Shown here piece after piece: positions 48,901 through 60,900 of a stretch of DNA of 64,000 nucleotides. The translations under genes were made by a program, and so were the position numbers. The stretch is from Apoderus coryli (lineage: Eukaryota; Arthropoda; Insecta; Coleoptera; Attelabidae): positions 10,894,869-10,958,868 of the forward strand of contig OU452209.1 in NCBI GenBank assembly GCA_911728435.2. The letters are read 5' to 3'. How positions within the stretch are numbered: position 1 is the first letter of the stretch; the number at the start of each line of letters is the position of its first letter. Below the pieces are notes generated by a model. The model had not been told where the DNA came from. It was given only the letters and a program-made list of their open reading frames with translations, and made no database searches.

Positions 48901-51900
48901 ATTTTTTAGTTTTTTACAAACTTGTTTCGACCGCAGCTAAAGTCATTCTCAGTGTTTATTTTACAGAGACATCACTTTGATCTTAATTCTAATGAAACCC
49001 TTGATATTTCTTCCTGTTCTTTTTATATATATATATATATATTCTTGGTTTTTAAATAGTCATTATTATTATTTATTATATTGTGTTGTATTTTTTGTTT
49101 TGTATTTGATATATTACATTGTATGTCTTGTTGATATTGGGTTAGCTGAACAGACAATTTTGGTCAGTAGACTATAATAGAACTGAAACTCGCCCAATTA
49201 AATAAAATAAAAGCCTTTATTAATAATATGATATCATTATAAATCTTTTTAACTTCATTAATTTGGCATTTCTGTATTCGTATTGTCTAGGAACGTACAT
49301 CATGAAGATATCCGACGAAATACAACAGATGCTCGATGATCATATTGTTTTAACGCAGCAAATTTCGTTTAGTCCATTTAAAGGACCATTTGAACAACGT
49401 ATTGATGAATGGGAGGAGAAACTGAAAATAACGGCAGAAGTTATTGAGGAATGGATGGATGTTCAAAAGTAATTCACATTTTCTTCAGTACTTACTGGGT
49501 TTAGCAATTTCTTGTAAACAATCTGCAAACAAATATTTTGATAAATATGTACGGTCGTTACCAAAAAGAAACTAGGGCATTCAACATCAAGCACTGAAAT
49601 GAAGATGATAGAAAATTGGGTTGTAAACATAGCTTTGACATATTGGCAACGACCAAAATACAGGCAACGTTGTGTGTTCCTAATTAATTTGCGATTGTTC
49701 GTATTGCTTGACCATCTAATAATCTTGTCTTTTTGGTTTTCCGTTATATTTTAGGAAAATTAGTACTGATGTCACGGTGACATGTAGCTTAAAGTGGCAT
49801 ATTTAAACTATTATTATTTTATAGACAATGGATGTATCTGGAGCCTATTTTTTCGAGTCCTGATATAACAACACAACTACCCGTTGAAAGTAAGAAATAC
49901 AATACGATGGAAAGGTCTTGGCGACGTATCATGAGAAATGCAGTTGATTTTCCAAATGTAGGTGATTTGAATTTAGTTACAATTCTCTTAATTTACATAA
50001 GATAATTACAATAATTTTATTGGAAATATAGTATGTTGCAAGCTCGATGACCATAAAATAAGGTATTGTCAGGGCCCCCGTAAGGGCTACTGGCTCCTGT
50101 GTGCAAAAAAGGATTTTGGTGCCTCTTAAGGCATTTTGGATCATGTTTTTTTATTTATTTTTTTGAAGGTAGGTAGGTAGGTGCTTGAAATAAAGCAAAA
50201 AACTGAACTTTAGAAGTCAGTTATTTGTAGATTAAAATATTAAAATGAAACAAACATAATTAAATCATAACAAAATAAATTAAAGTAAATTCTTGTTCAC
50301 ACCCACTTTAAAGCATTTGCTTAAGTAATGGGGTACAGACACGATATTTATAAATACTAGGAAATAACAACAAATAACTGAAATATTGCCTAATGTCTAC
50401 ATATAAGTACTACTTTCTACTTATACTTGGATATTTTAAAAAATATGCAGACACTTCTGATAACAAATATCTAGGTAACTTCGTTATAAAATCAAAAATG
50501 ATAGCGGTACAATAGAAAAATAAAAAATAGCTATTGTAGTAGCGATAATTTCCGAGACTTTGCTGTTGCAAATTCATTAATTACATCGCCAAAATTTATA
50601 CCATCGAAAATTTCTTGTTCAATTGCTAATATTGCTAGCCCAGACAACCTTTCTTGGATAATTTTTAATGATTTTGAACTTTGGAAAAGATCGTTCGCCA
50701 GAAGAATTCTTATTGAAATGCTTACGTTTGGAAGGGTGGAGATTAAATTGTTTTCAAATATATATTGTAAAATACTTAAGGGGTCAGTATCATCAGGTAA
50801 AGAGCAAAATCGGTTTTTTAGAGAGGACCTATAGTTTTTAAGAAAAACCTAATTTTAAAGGCGGTTTTTGGATCATGAAGGGTCTCATCTCGGTATTCAT
50901 AGTCAAACACTTTTGGTTTAAATTTCCTCCTGACCGTTGGTATCAATGGAAAGTCTTCTTCAATTTCGAGAGAGAGTGCTACTTCTTTCGCTTGTACAAC
51001 AATTTTTTGAAATTATTGGTCAGATCTATATCGCTGAAGTGATCAACTAAATTTTTTGGATAGGTTTGGCATACTTTAATATTAATTGTAGCACTTTTAT
51101 TTTTAATTTTTTTTTTGCAATTTTTTTTTTACACTAGGTTTTGGCGCCCCTAAAGGATGGCGCCCGTGTGCATTGCATACTTTGCACATATGGTAGCGGG
51201 GGCCCTGGGTATTGTGACATAAGCATGAAATATTAGGAAATATATTAACGTATTTAGGGTTCGCTAAATTCAAATTCTCACACTGCACTATATAAACATT
51301 ATTTGGAATGGTCTTTCAATGCGTCAGTCCGTTGGGACACGTAAACCGACACAATTTAAAATTTTCTTCTCCGATAAACTAGCAAAGACAGCATATATCC
51401 GGTAATAATTTGCAGTGCAATTTCATAAAAAGTTTGCAAATTTACACTTTTTTGCGAAATATTGTAAAAAAGTGTAAATTTTGGGTATTCACACATACTT
51501 TTGCGAAATTTTGTAAAAAGTTTGAAAAATACACTTTCGGAATTTCGTAAATTTACACTCTTTTTACGATATTTCGTAGTTTGTAAATTTATATTTTTTG
51601 AAAATTTCGTAAAAAAGTTTAAATATTGGTTATTCAAACTTCTTTTTACGAAATTTCATAAAATCTTTGTATATTTACACTTTTTTTGTGAAATATCGAA
51701 AACAAGTGTAAATTTTGGTTATTCACACTTTTTTACAAGATTTTGTAAAAAGTTTGTAAAAATACACTTTCGAAATTTCATAAATTTATACTTTTTTTAC
51801 GATATTTCGTAAAAAGTTTGTCCATTTTACACTTTTTTGCGAAATATCGTAAAAAAATGGAAATTTTGGTTACTCACACTTTTTTTTACAAGATTTTGTA

Positions 51901-54900
51901 AAAATACACTTTCGAAATTTCGTAAATTTACACTTTTTACGATATTTCGTAAAAATGTGTCAATTTTGGTTGTTCACATTTTTTTGACGATATTTCGTAG
52001 TTTGTAAATTGAGATTTTTGTAAGACATTTCGTAAAAAGTTTGTGAATTGCAAAAGGCGGTTATAATTCCTCATTGTCACGGCATTTCATTTTTAGTGCA
52101 TCTTAGTTTAGTTTGTTTTTTTTTTTTTGACCAGAGGGTGCAGTTTAAAGTCGTAGGAATAGTTTGGAGAGGAGACCAACGCGGCTTCGCTGTTAGCACG
52201 TTTTTTGAAAGCGGTCGTTCTTTTTTCATCACTCCGTCGTTATCCTGTTCCGCACAGCAATGTTAACGCGAGTTGGGTTCGTGCGTTTGAAGAAACTGGC
52301 AACTATGTTCGTTCAAAGTGGTATTTTCCTTGGATAATTAAAAGAGGCTGTTTTGTTCCTGTATTTAAAAAAATGAGATCCCACTGCTCTTGAGAATTAC
52401 AGACTGATTTTTCTGTTAAGCCTCATTTTAAAAAATTATCGAAAAGATAATTTTCGAGAGAAGTTTTGGTTTCCTCAATGCTTGTGGAGTCTTGAATAGG
52501 TGTCAGCATGGATTTCGACCTGGTCTTTCGACGAAGACTTTCAGTTTGTACAGCAGATACATGATTTGATACTATGTAGTAGCTCTGTTGTTCGATCTGA
52601 CGAGCGCCTTCGATGTGTTTACGTGGGTCAATCAATATGTGGATTAACCAACGCCAACGGGTTACGTATAGCTCCTTTGAAATGCACTTTTGAATAATAT
52701 ATTATTGCGAATGGGCGTGGAATCACCCCTAAATTCTGCTGTCTTTGTTTGTAAGTTCACTTTCTGGATACCCTGTAAATGAGGCCCCATTTTGAGAACT
52801 GACTTGAACATATAGGTACACTGTGCCCAAGATAAGAATGAGAGAGCATTGGAATCTTAGAAATGGTAGAAGTTACAATGTCGGTTAAATTAGAGAAAAG
52901 TTGTACAATTTAAACAACTTTTAAATGGTGTTTTAAAAGTAAAGTAACTTTAGCGGTTTATGAGATTTTAATTTTTATTTATTGCTGACATCATTTATAC
53001 AGATATAAAAAAATGAAAAGCACTTCCTCATTGTTACGTTTTGAGGAAAAATAGATAGCATTTACGAATTGTCACTACGACATTTCGTTTTTGAAAAACC
53101 ATAATGAATTTTGTTTTTTAAATACGGCCCTGGATTTTTTATTGTTAAATCTAAAGCCATATTCAATTAAAAAATAGGTGTTATATCACACGCAATGGTT
53201 TAAACAAGTTTTCAGCGTTTTTACCTGTTATATAAAATTATTCAAGAAAAATCGCCATAGTTTAAAAGATGTTTAAATTGTACAACTTCTGTCTAATACC
53301 ACCGACATTGTAACTCTTACCGTTTCTAAGATTCCAATTCTTATCTTGGACACAGTGTATAAGGTAAACCGGCGACACTATTTTTATTTTCATTAGATTA
53401 TTGAATATTGCGGCGACAGAAAACTTCTAGAGAGTCTAAAAGATGCCAATCACATATTGCAAGTAGTACAAAAGGGCCTTTCGGAATATTTGGAAATGAA
53501 ACGATCAATATTTCCACGATTGTATTTTCTTAGTGACGATGAGCTACTAGAAATTTTGAGCCAAGCAAAGAATCCATTGGCTGTGCAGCCACATTTGAGA
53601 AAGTGTTTCGAAAACGTTGCACGAGTAAGATCTGTTGATTTTATAGTTAATTACTGATATAAAATACTTTTTGAAGAAAACAACAAATGTTTTAAACAAT
53701 TTTCACAAAATTTATTACACACACATAACAATTCTTTCACCAACACGGTGGGTTCTCAGATGCATTTCTTCAAAAAGTTTATTAATACGAATTTTCATCA
53801 AGTAGAAGTCAAGACTACCCGTGATATAAAATAGATAGTTTAAATCTTAGACTATTTATTCATAGTCTAAGGTTTAAATGTAGTTAAACAAGACATAAAA
53901 TTTAAGAATTAACTAAGAAATTTAATTTTGAATACGTTTGATAAAACAAATTCAAGTCAACCAATATTTTTCAAACGTTATCTTTATTCAATAGAGAGGA
54001 TTTTCTCATTTTGAAAATTTAACACAGACGTAGTTACATCCTTTTGTGCATCATAATTTGAAGTTATGAGCTGTAAGTTTAATTTTCACATGAGTAAAAA
54101 AAACACAAGTTGCTGCATTTAATTATTAAATACTACCTCCTTATCTGGTACGATTTCATGTCCTAAAGTATTCTTCTATCAGCAGTTTGCCAGTTTCATA
54201 CTCTTCTTTGCAGAAGTTACAGGTTCTTCTAGGCACTATCTTGCTATAGGCGACCATATTTTGCAAGAAATCCTGCGAGAACACATCTTGCTCAGATCCA
54301 AATAGTTTTCCGCTGTTTCTTAATTGAATTTTCCAAAAATACCTTGGAGGGTCACAACTCATTCAAAACATTTCTTTGTAAGTGCCCAACTAGCAATTCG
54401 ACATTCTTAAAGAACTAATATATTTTATAATTATTTTATTGCCGCTTAGTAAAAACTTTTTTGTTTTTTAAAGGTTCGTTTGGTGATAAAACTGCTGTGT
54501 TTAACTTTTCTGTGAGAAAAACTGTTTTAAGAACGTTTTTACAGCAAAATAATAAAATAGTTATAAAATATGATATCGGAACAGTTTTATAAACGTTTAT
54601 AAAATATTTTTTATAGGACGAATTTGTTCCGAATGATAATTGGTTTTAAAAGCATTTTGTAAAAGTACTAGTCTGGATTAACTTGTTCCTTTAAAAACAA
54701 TTATAAAATTATTCTGTTAAAGTACGTTTCGTAATAATAAAATAGTTTTTTTATTGTCGTTATTAAGAGCGATTTGTTTGCTGCAGCAAATTTGTGCGCA
54801 AATTAATAATTACAAAATTGTTTTTTAGTTATTTTATTAAAAACAATAAAAAAATAAATATGTTGCCAATGCATATTTTATAAAATTAAAATGCTGTCAT

Positions 54901-57900
54901 AAACATTACCTAGAACTAATATATAACATAGTCTTATTTATTTTCAACTGATATTTATTGTTATATCATACACAGGTTTAAAATGTCCAAACGAAAAGCA
55001 GTTGTGCATTTAATAAATAGAAAATTAATTACAATATTATAAATTATCAAAGGGAAAACATTAGTGACTATAATAAAGAGTAGCAAACTGTAATGGAATC
55101 TAATCAAATTAATGACAATTTATAAGACATCAAATATTATGAAGACTGATAAATTCTCAGGAGGAATTATTACTAGATGGTGAGCGGGTAGCCGAAATAG
55201 AGAATTGGTGATCAATATCATGCTTCAAGCACAAGTGAGCTAGAAAAAAATACAAAACTAAGAGAAAACATGCGAACATGGGCAGTATCAAATAATGTTC
55301 CGCATTTTTCCCAAAAGAAGCTTTTTGCTATACTCAATAAACACATGCCAAATTTTCTACCTCAAGATCCTCGAACTCTCTTAAAGACACTCAACAACCC
55401 GTTTTAATAACGACAGTTATAAGTTATAACATACATAACATAAACAAAGGGCTCAATTTAGGTTATGTTTAAATTACTCCCGTAAAAGCTAATAAGAGAG
55501 TAACTATAAAAGCATTTTGTTTTATAAGAACCCATTAAAAGCTTTTATAAAACATATGTTAAAGTTTGTTTTGTAAAACTCTGTTTACTATTTTATTATT
55601 ATTCCAATATTGAGACGATGCGACACACGGCGGCGACTCACACAAGCATCAAAGTATCAAGCACGAATACTTCAAGTAGACAGGACTAGACTTGATTAAT
55701 TTCTATACATTTTATCTTATATATTTTTTGCAGCACCTTTTAATTAAATTTTGATTTTTTAGAGCATTTATCTCCAAGCTTGTTTTAGTTTGTTTTACTA
55801 TTAATTTATTTTAAATTAACGGCAAACGATTACTAAATACATAAAACTTCAAGAAAAATACTTGTAATTAGCTTCATTATTCATTATCAAGCTTAGTGAA
55901 ATATATTTTTTTTACTCCATAACTGGTTTATAAAAAATTCTTCACGTTTACATAAAACATAGGTACCTATAGTACGACACAGTTAATATACGCTTTTAAA
56001 TGGGCTATCCATATAAAAGTGTATCATTCTTAACTGTGTCGTACTATACCAACTTATATTTTGGCTAGTATCCATATTATGATAGATATAAAAGAATCAT
56101 ATCATTCTTATGCTATCAAAGGGGTTTCAGGTAATATTAATTTTATATTACATTATATTTGCACTTAAAATATTATGAGATTTATGTTTTTTTAACGAAT
56201 ACGCCCCTGTATAAAACAATTCTGCAGTTATTTTGTAATAGCTATCTAAAGAGCATACTCGTCTGGGTTGAGATAATTTTGTTTTATAAGCATCGTATAA
56301 GGAAGAAGCCATTTTTGGTTTCTTTAAATTGTTAGCCATGTTGACCAAACTTTTAAAATTAATATTTTTTATAATTTGTAAAATTATCTTAGCTAATAAG
56401 GTATACAGAATCAGTCATTACATAATGAAGGATCTCCCAAAAGATTATTTTCAACAATAAGTGACAATAAAAAAAAAATTTTATATAATTTATAAAATCT
56501 AAATTCATTAATTTACATAATTCGCGAGGCGCATTAAAATTTTAGTAATAATATACAATATATTTAACAGTAAATTTTGTTTCGCAGCCAAATCTGCTCA
56601 TGGATGAATTTTATCTGACTTATTTTATTATTCATTATTGAGTAGGTATTATAGCGTTTTATATTATTTTTACCTCCATGATTGTTCAGATTTTATTAAT
56701 GTGTACCAACAACAATGCATAATAATTATAAAATAATTTTGTGTAAAAAGGTATTTTAAAAAAACGTTTATATCCTTTAACAGTTTTATAGTAGTTCTAC
56801 AAATATGTCGTTTTGTTCTAGTAACAGAGCTATAATAAAACTGTTTTATAACAGTTTTATTTGATTTTTATTAGATATTTATAAACGTTCTAAAAACTAT
56901 TGTATAATAGTAACAAGCAACATTTATAGAACCGTTAACGAGTCGATTTGTTTTATAAATCTGCGCCTTTTTCGTGTTTATAAGGCGCGTAAGAACGTTG
57001 TGAAAATGTTTATAAAACAATGGGTGTTTTATAAAATATATTTTATAAACGTTCTTACAGCAATTAAAAAAGTTAAATTGTTAGTTGGGTGGTTGTTCCT
57101 AAACGACAAAATGGTATAAGCCCTACAACCCTTTCTTGCTAACAGTTTGATGCCTTCCTCATTTCTGGTTCCCGAATATCAGCGTATCCAAATTAGAGAC
57201 ACTTAATATGTTTAGTTTGCCTAGCCTTCCCATATCATTTGAGAACTGATGATAAGAGCCCAGTTAAATTAGCGTGAATTTCCACCTTAGCGGTGCTGGA
57301 ATAGGTTCCAATTTTTATTGGTTTTACAGCCATCTGTAAACCATCATATCGTATTTTCCTTGGGGTCGTTGGTATTTCCTTTCCAATCTCTCATGTTACT
57401 TAGCTCTTTGATTGAATTCCCCTAAAAGTTAATTATCTTCCGACATTAGGGAGGTTTAAAGTTATACGAAATATCACTTGATAGGATTTTAAACTATGGA
57501 AACACGTACTGTTTAATTTAAGGGTGTTTCATATATTTGTAATGACTGTTTCTTTAAGACGTATGCTTTCTATTTTATGTAGTTAACTTTTGAAGAGGAT
57601 TTGAAGATTACACAAATGTTTAGCGCTGAAGAAGAATGTGTTGATCTAAATCCTTCCTTGTATCCTAAAGGTAATGTGGAAAATTGGTTACTAGTGGTAG
57701 AGAATTCCATGAAAAATACTGTTCGAACTACATTGGGAATATCGTTGGAAGATATGATGGGAAAAGATAGAAAAGGTAAATGTATTTTTTTTTGCATGCA
57801 TTTTTTCTTTACTGAAGTTTTAGACAGTTTTTATTAAGGCGCACCTAGATTGATATCGGAACAGTGATATTATGTTAAAAAATACCATTGAGATTGAAAT

Positions 57901-60900
57901 TATAGAAAGATAGCATCAGCAACAATCTAATTAATCGTTATACATTTATCACACACTCTACATTTAATGTGAGATTAATACACAAGTTTTCACACAAAAA
58001 AAAAATCGTTTGCTTTTGAGGAGCGAATAACTTAAAAAATAATAATCATAATTTTCATAGCACCATCAACTTTCACTATTTTACATTGTTAACATGTGTC
58101 TTATTCTGCTCTCAAGGGATTCTGTTGTAAAAGATTATATTGTGTACTTCGTAGGAAAAGAAACACTTTTCCGGACGACTATGGAATTTATATTATACAG
58201 GGTGTCCGGGAATAACGTATACAACGGAATAGCACAAATTCCTTGGCCGAAAATATGATGATTCAGCTCAACTTATCTACATACAAAATTGCTTGGTTTG
58301 GGCGTTAATATTTTTCTGCGTTTTTTCAAATAAATTGAAAAATATTTGATAGATTTTATTCATTTTTTAGATACACGTCGTTTGCACCAATAAACAACAG
58401 TTTTTTTATTAAAGAAACCCCAATTTTGAAAATTACAGGGTGTTTAAAAGCCTAGTCACAATAAATTGATTATACGAGGGTTAAAAAAAATATGGGTAGA
58501 TAATTTATTGTGACTCAGCTTTCAAAATTGGGGTTTCTTCAATAAAAAACTGTAGTTTATTGGTGCAAACCCGTATCTAAAAAATTAATAAAATCTATCG
58601 AATATTTTTCGATTTATTTGAAAAAACGTACAAAAATATTCACTTTTAAAGCCCTCTAACGTCTAAACAAAGCAATTTGGTATATAGATAAGTTGAGCTA
58701 ATTCATCATATATTCGGTCAAGGAATTTGTGCTATACCGTTGTGCACGTCATGTCGGGACACCCTATATACGAGTTTATCTTCAAAAACAATCCGTACAA
58801 ATATACAAAAAAAAAAGTTTCACCAAAATTGCGAACTCTTAGGCTAAGCTACTTTTGAAGTACTTAACAATGATCTAAAACTAAATACCTATAATATTAA
58901 TGGAAATATCATATATCCCAGAAGAAAAAGAAAACAAGTCAAATGCTTTTCCTACAAAGTGCACATACTATTTTCTCTGAAATCGTTAACAAGCAATAAG
59001 TTATATTTATATTTAAATAATTAAAATTATATTATTTCAAAATGGTGTAGGTACATATGCAACGTTTCTTTAATCCGTCCTTCAATATGTTGATAACAAG
59101 ATGAAAAATAATTTCGTGGCATAGCGGACAAAATCACTGGTGTTACCTACACAAAGGATTTTGTTTAATTAAGCAGGGCCTCTGTCTAATTCAGTAGAAC
59201 CAGACGGAGTCATGGGTCGACAGATACTGACGAATTCGTTTCGCTACCATAGTCGTTGCCCATCAGATATACAATAATAGATATATTATATAGACCGTAT
59301 CATCTACATACACATAGTAATGCATATTCCATCATACAGAGGCCGAAACAATCCAATGTATAGGTAACACCAGCCGTATAGAAATATAAATAAAAATAGT
59401 GTAAACACAAAACGCTAGCAGAATACCATTTATCCTTCTGCTAGCATCACCCAAAATCCAAGCGTTCGGTCGTCGATGCCAAATAATGCAAAACTATACA
59501 ATGAGTTTGTGTCCGTAAATATAATAAAATGAAAAATAATTTCGTGGCATAGCGGACAGAATTACTGGTTTTACCTACACAAGGGATTTTGTTTACAAAC
59601 TGTCTACAACGATAATCCCGATGTTGCCTAATTATTGAGAAAATTAGTTAAGCTACAAGGGTGAAGCCATTTAAACCATGGAGCCGATTGCAATGGTTGG
59701 TTTCCTAAATTTTAGCAGCAAATTAGAAAGAATCGTCAAACTACCGTTATTTCAGCGTATAATTATAAGACCAGAGCCAATGGAATTTATTCTAGGCCTA
59801 AAGCCACCTGTAATAGGGGTGTATTGAATATTGACGAACCCGACTTACTAATATCTGTAGGTATTCTGTGATACCGTTATTGCTATTTTGGATAGGTATT
59901 TACTATAGTCTCAGACGATATTGAGAAACCCTAAAGGTACACTAAACTTGTATGGAAATACCAAAGAGAACTCTCATAATAGATCGCGAGATTGTTCAAT
60001 ATAATGGTGTGAGATCTTTCAAAACGTTTGATCAAAAGTGAAGAAACTATAGGGAACCGCAGTTCTGGAGATAACTGAAGCGACTAAGCAATCATAGAAA
60101 ATATCTTTGAACCACCTGCCATGGTTTTCCCAAGTTGTATAACGGTAAACTAACTTTTAGTGTGTCCGACACCAGTTTGAATTTCGTGAAGTATATAAGC
60201 AGAATTATCGTCAAACGAAAGCTCAAAATGCAGGTTATACTCTGGTGCTGTACGTTTTTAAATATCTGAATTATGAGCATTGCATACGATAGCAACGAAC
60301 ATAATGGATCGCCTAATGGAGAGTGAAAAATACTAAACCTTCGTATATTAACCTTTTTGTAATACCATGGAAACCAAGGAACGTCATTCGACGCCATCAC
60401 CATCCGTTCATGACATGACGTTTTTCGACTTCATCAGCCCCTAGGTACGAATTTGTTGTGAGAGGCTGATGACGTCTTTAGACGCCATTGCACGTGCATA
60501 TATAGTTTTGTGTTTTTTTTTTAATAAATGTTTTGAATGTATCACTAATGCTCTTTTTAATCATTATTTAACAACAAAAAAAAACTGTTAGCCTGGTGGT
60601 GTTGGTAACCATATATTGTCAGCAGTGAACGTGTTAACCTGTACTCTGAACCCTGCACTTCACTTAACTATACAAAAAACAAAATAATTCATGGAGTTAT
60701 TACTCCTTGTCCGGCCATCGGTTGTGAACTTTGTTTCACCGGGCATATTGCCTGCTCACACTAGATGACTTGTTATCATAATTATAAGTACTTAATTTTA
60801 TTTGAATGTTTGTAGAATGGGTACTTCAATGGCCAGGACAGGTTGTAATAGCATGCAGTCAAACGTTCTGGACTACCGGTGTGGAAGCGAGCATTTTAGT

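Noticed and set aside
51356..51812. Overlapping ORFs of about 100 codons on both strands
   Set aside because: Products of the low-complexity palindromic minisatellite.
54156..54362. Minus-strand ORF with a CxxC pair
   Set aside because: No family recognised, no splice or start support; left as unassigned intron sequence.
60092..60403. 103-codon minus-strand ORF as a host gene
   Set aside because: Only resemblance is to a broken piggyBac transposase read in mixed frames; not a host gene.
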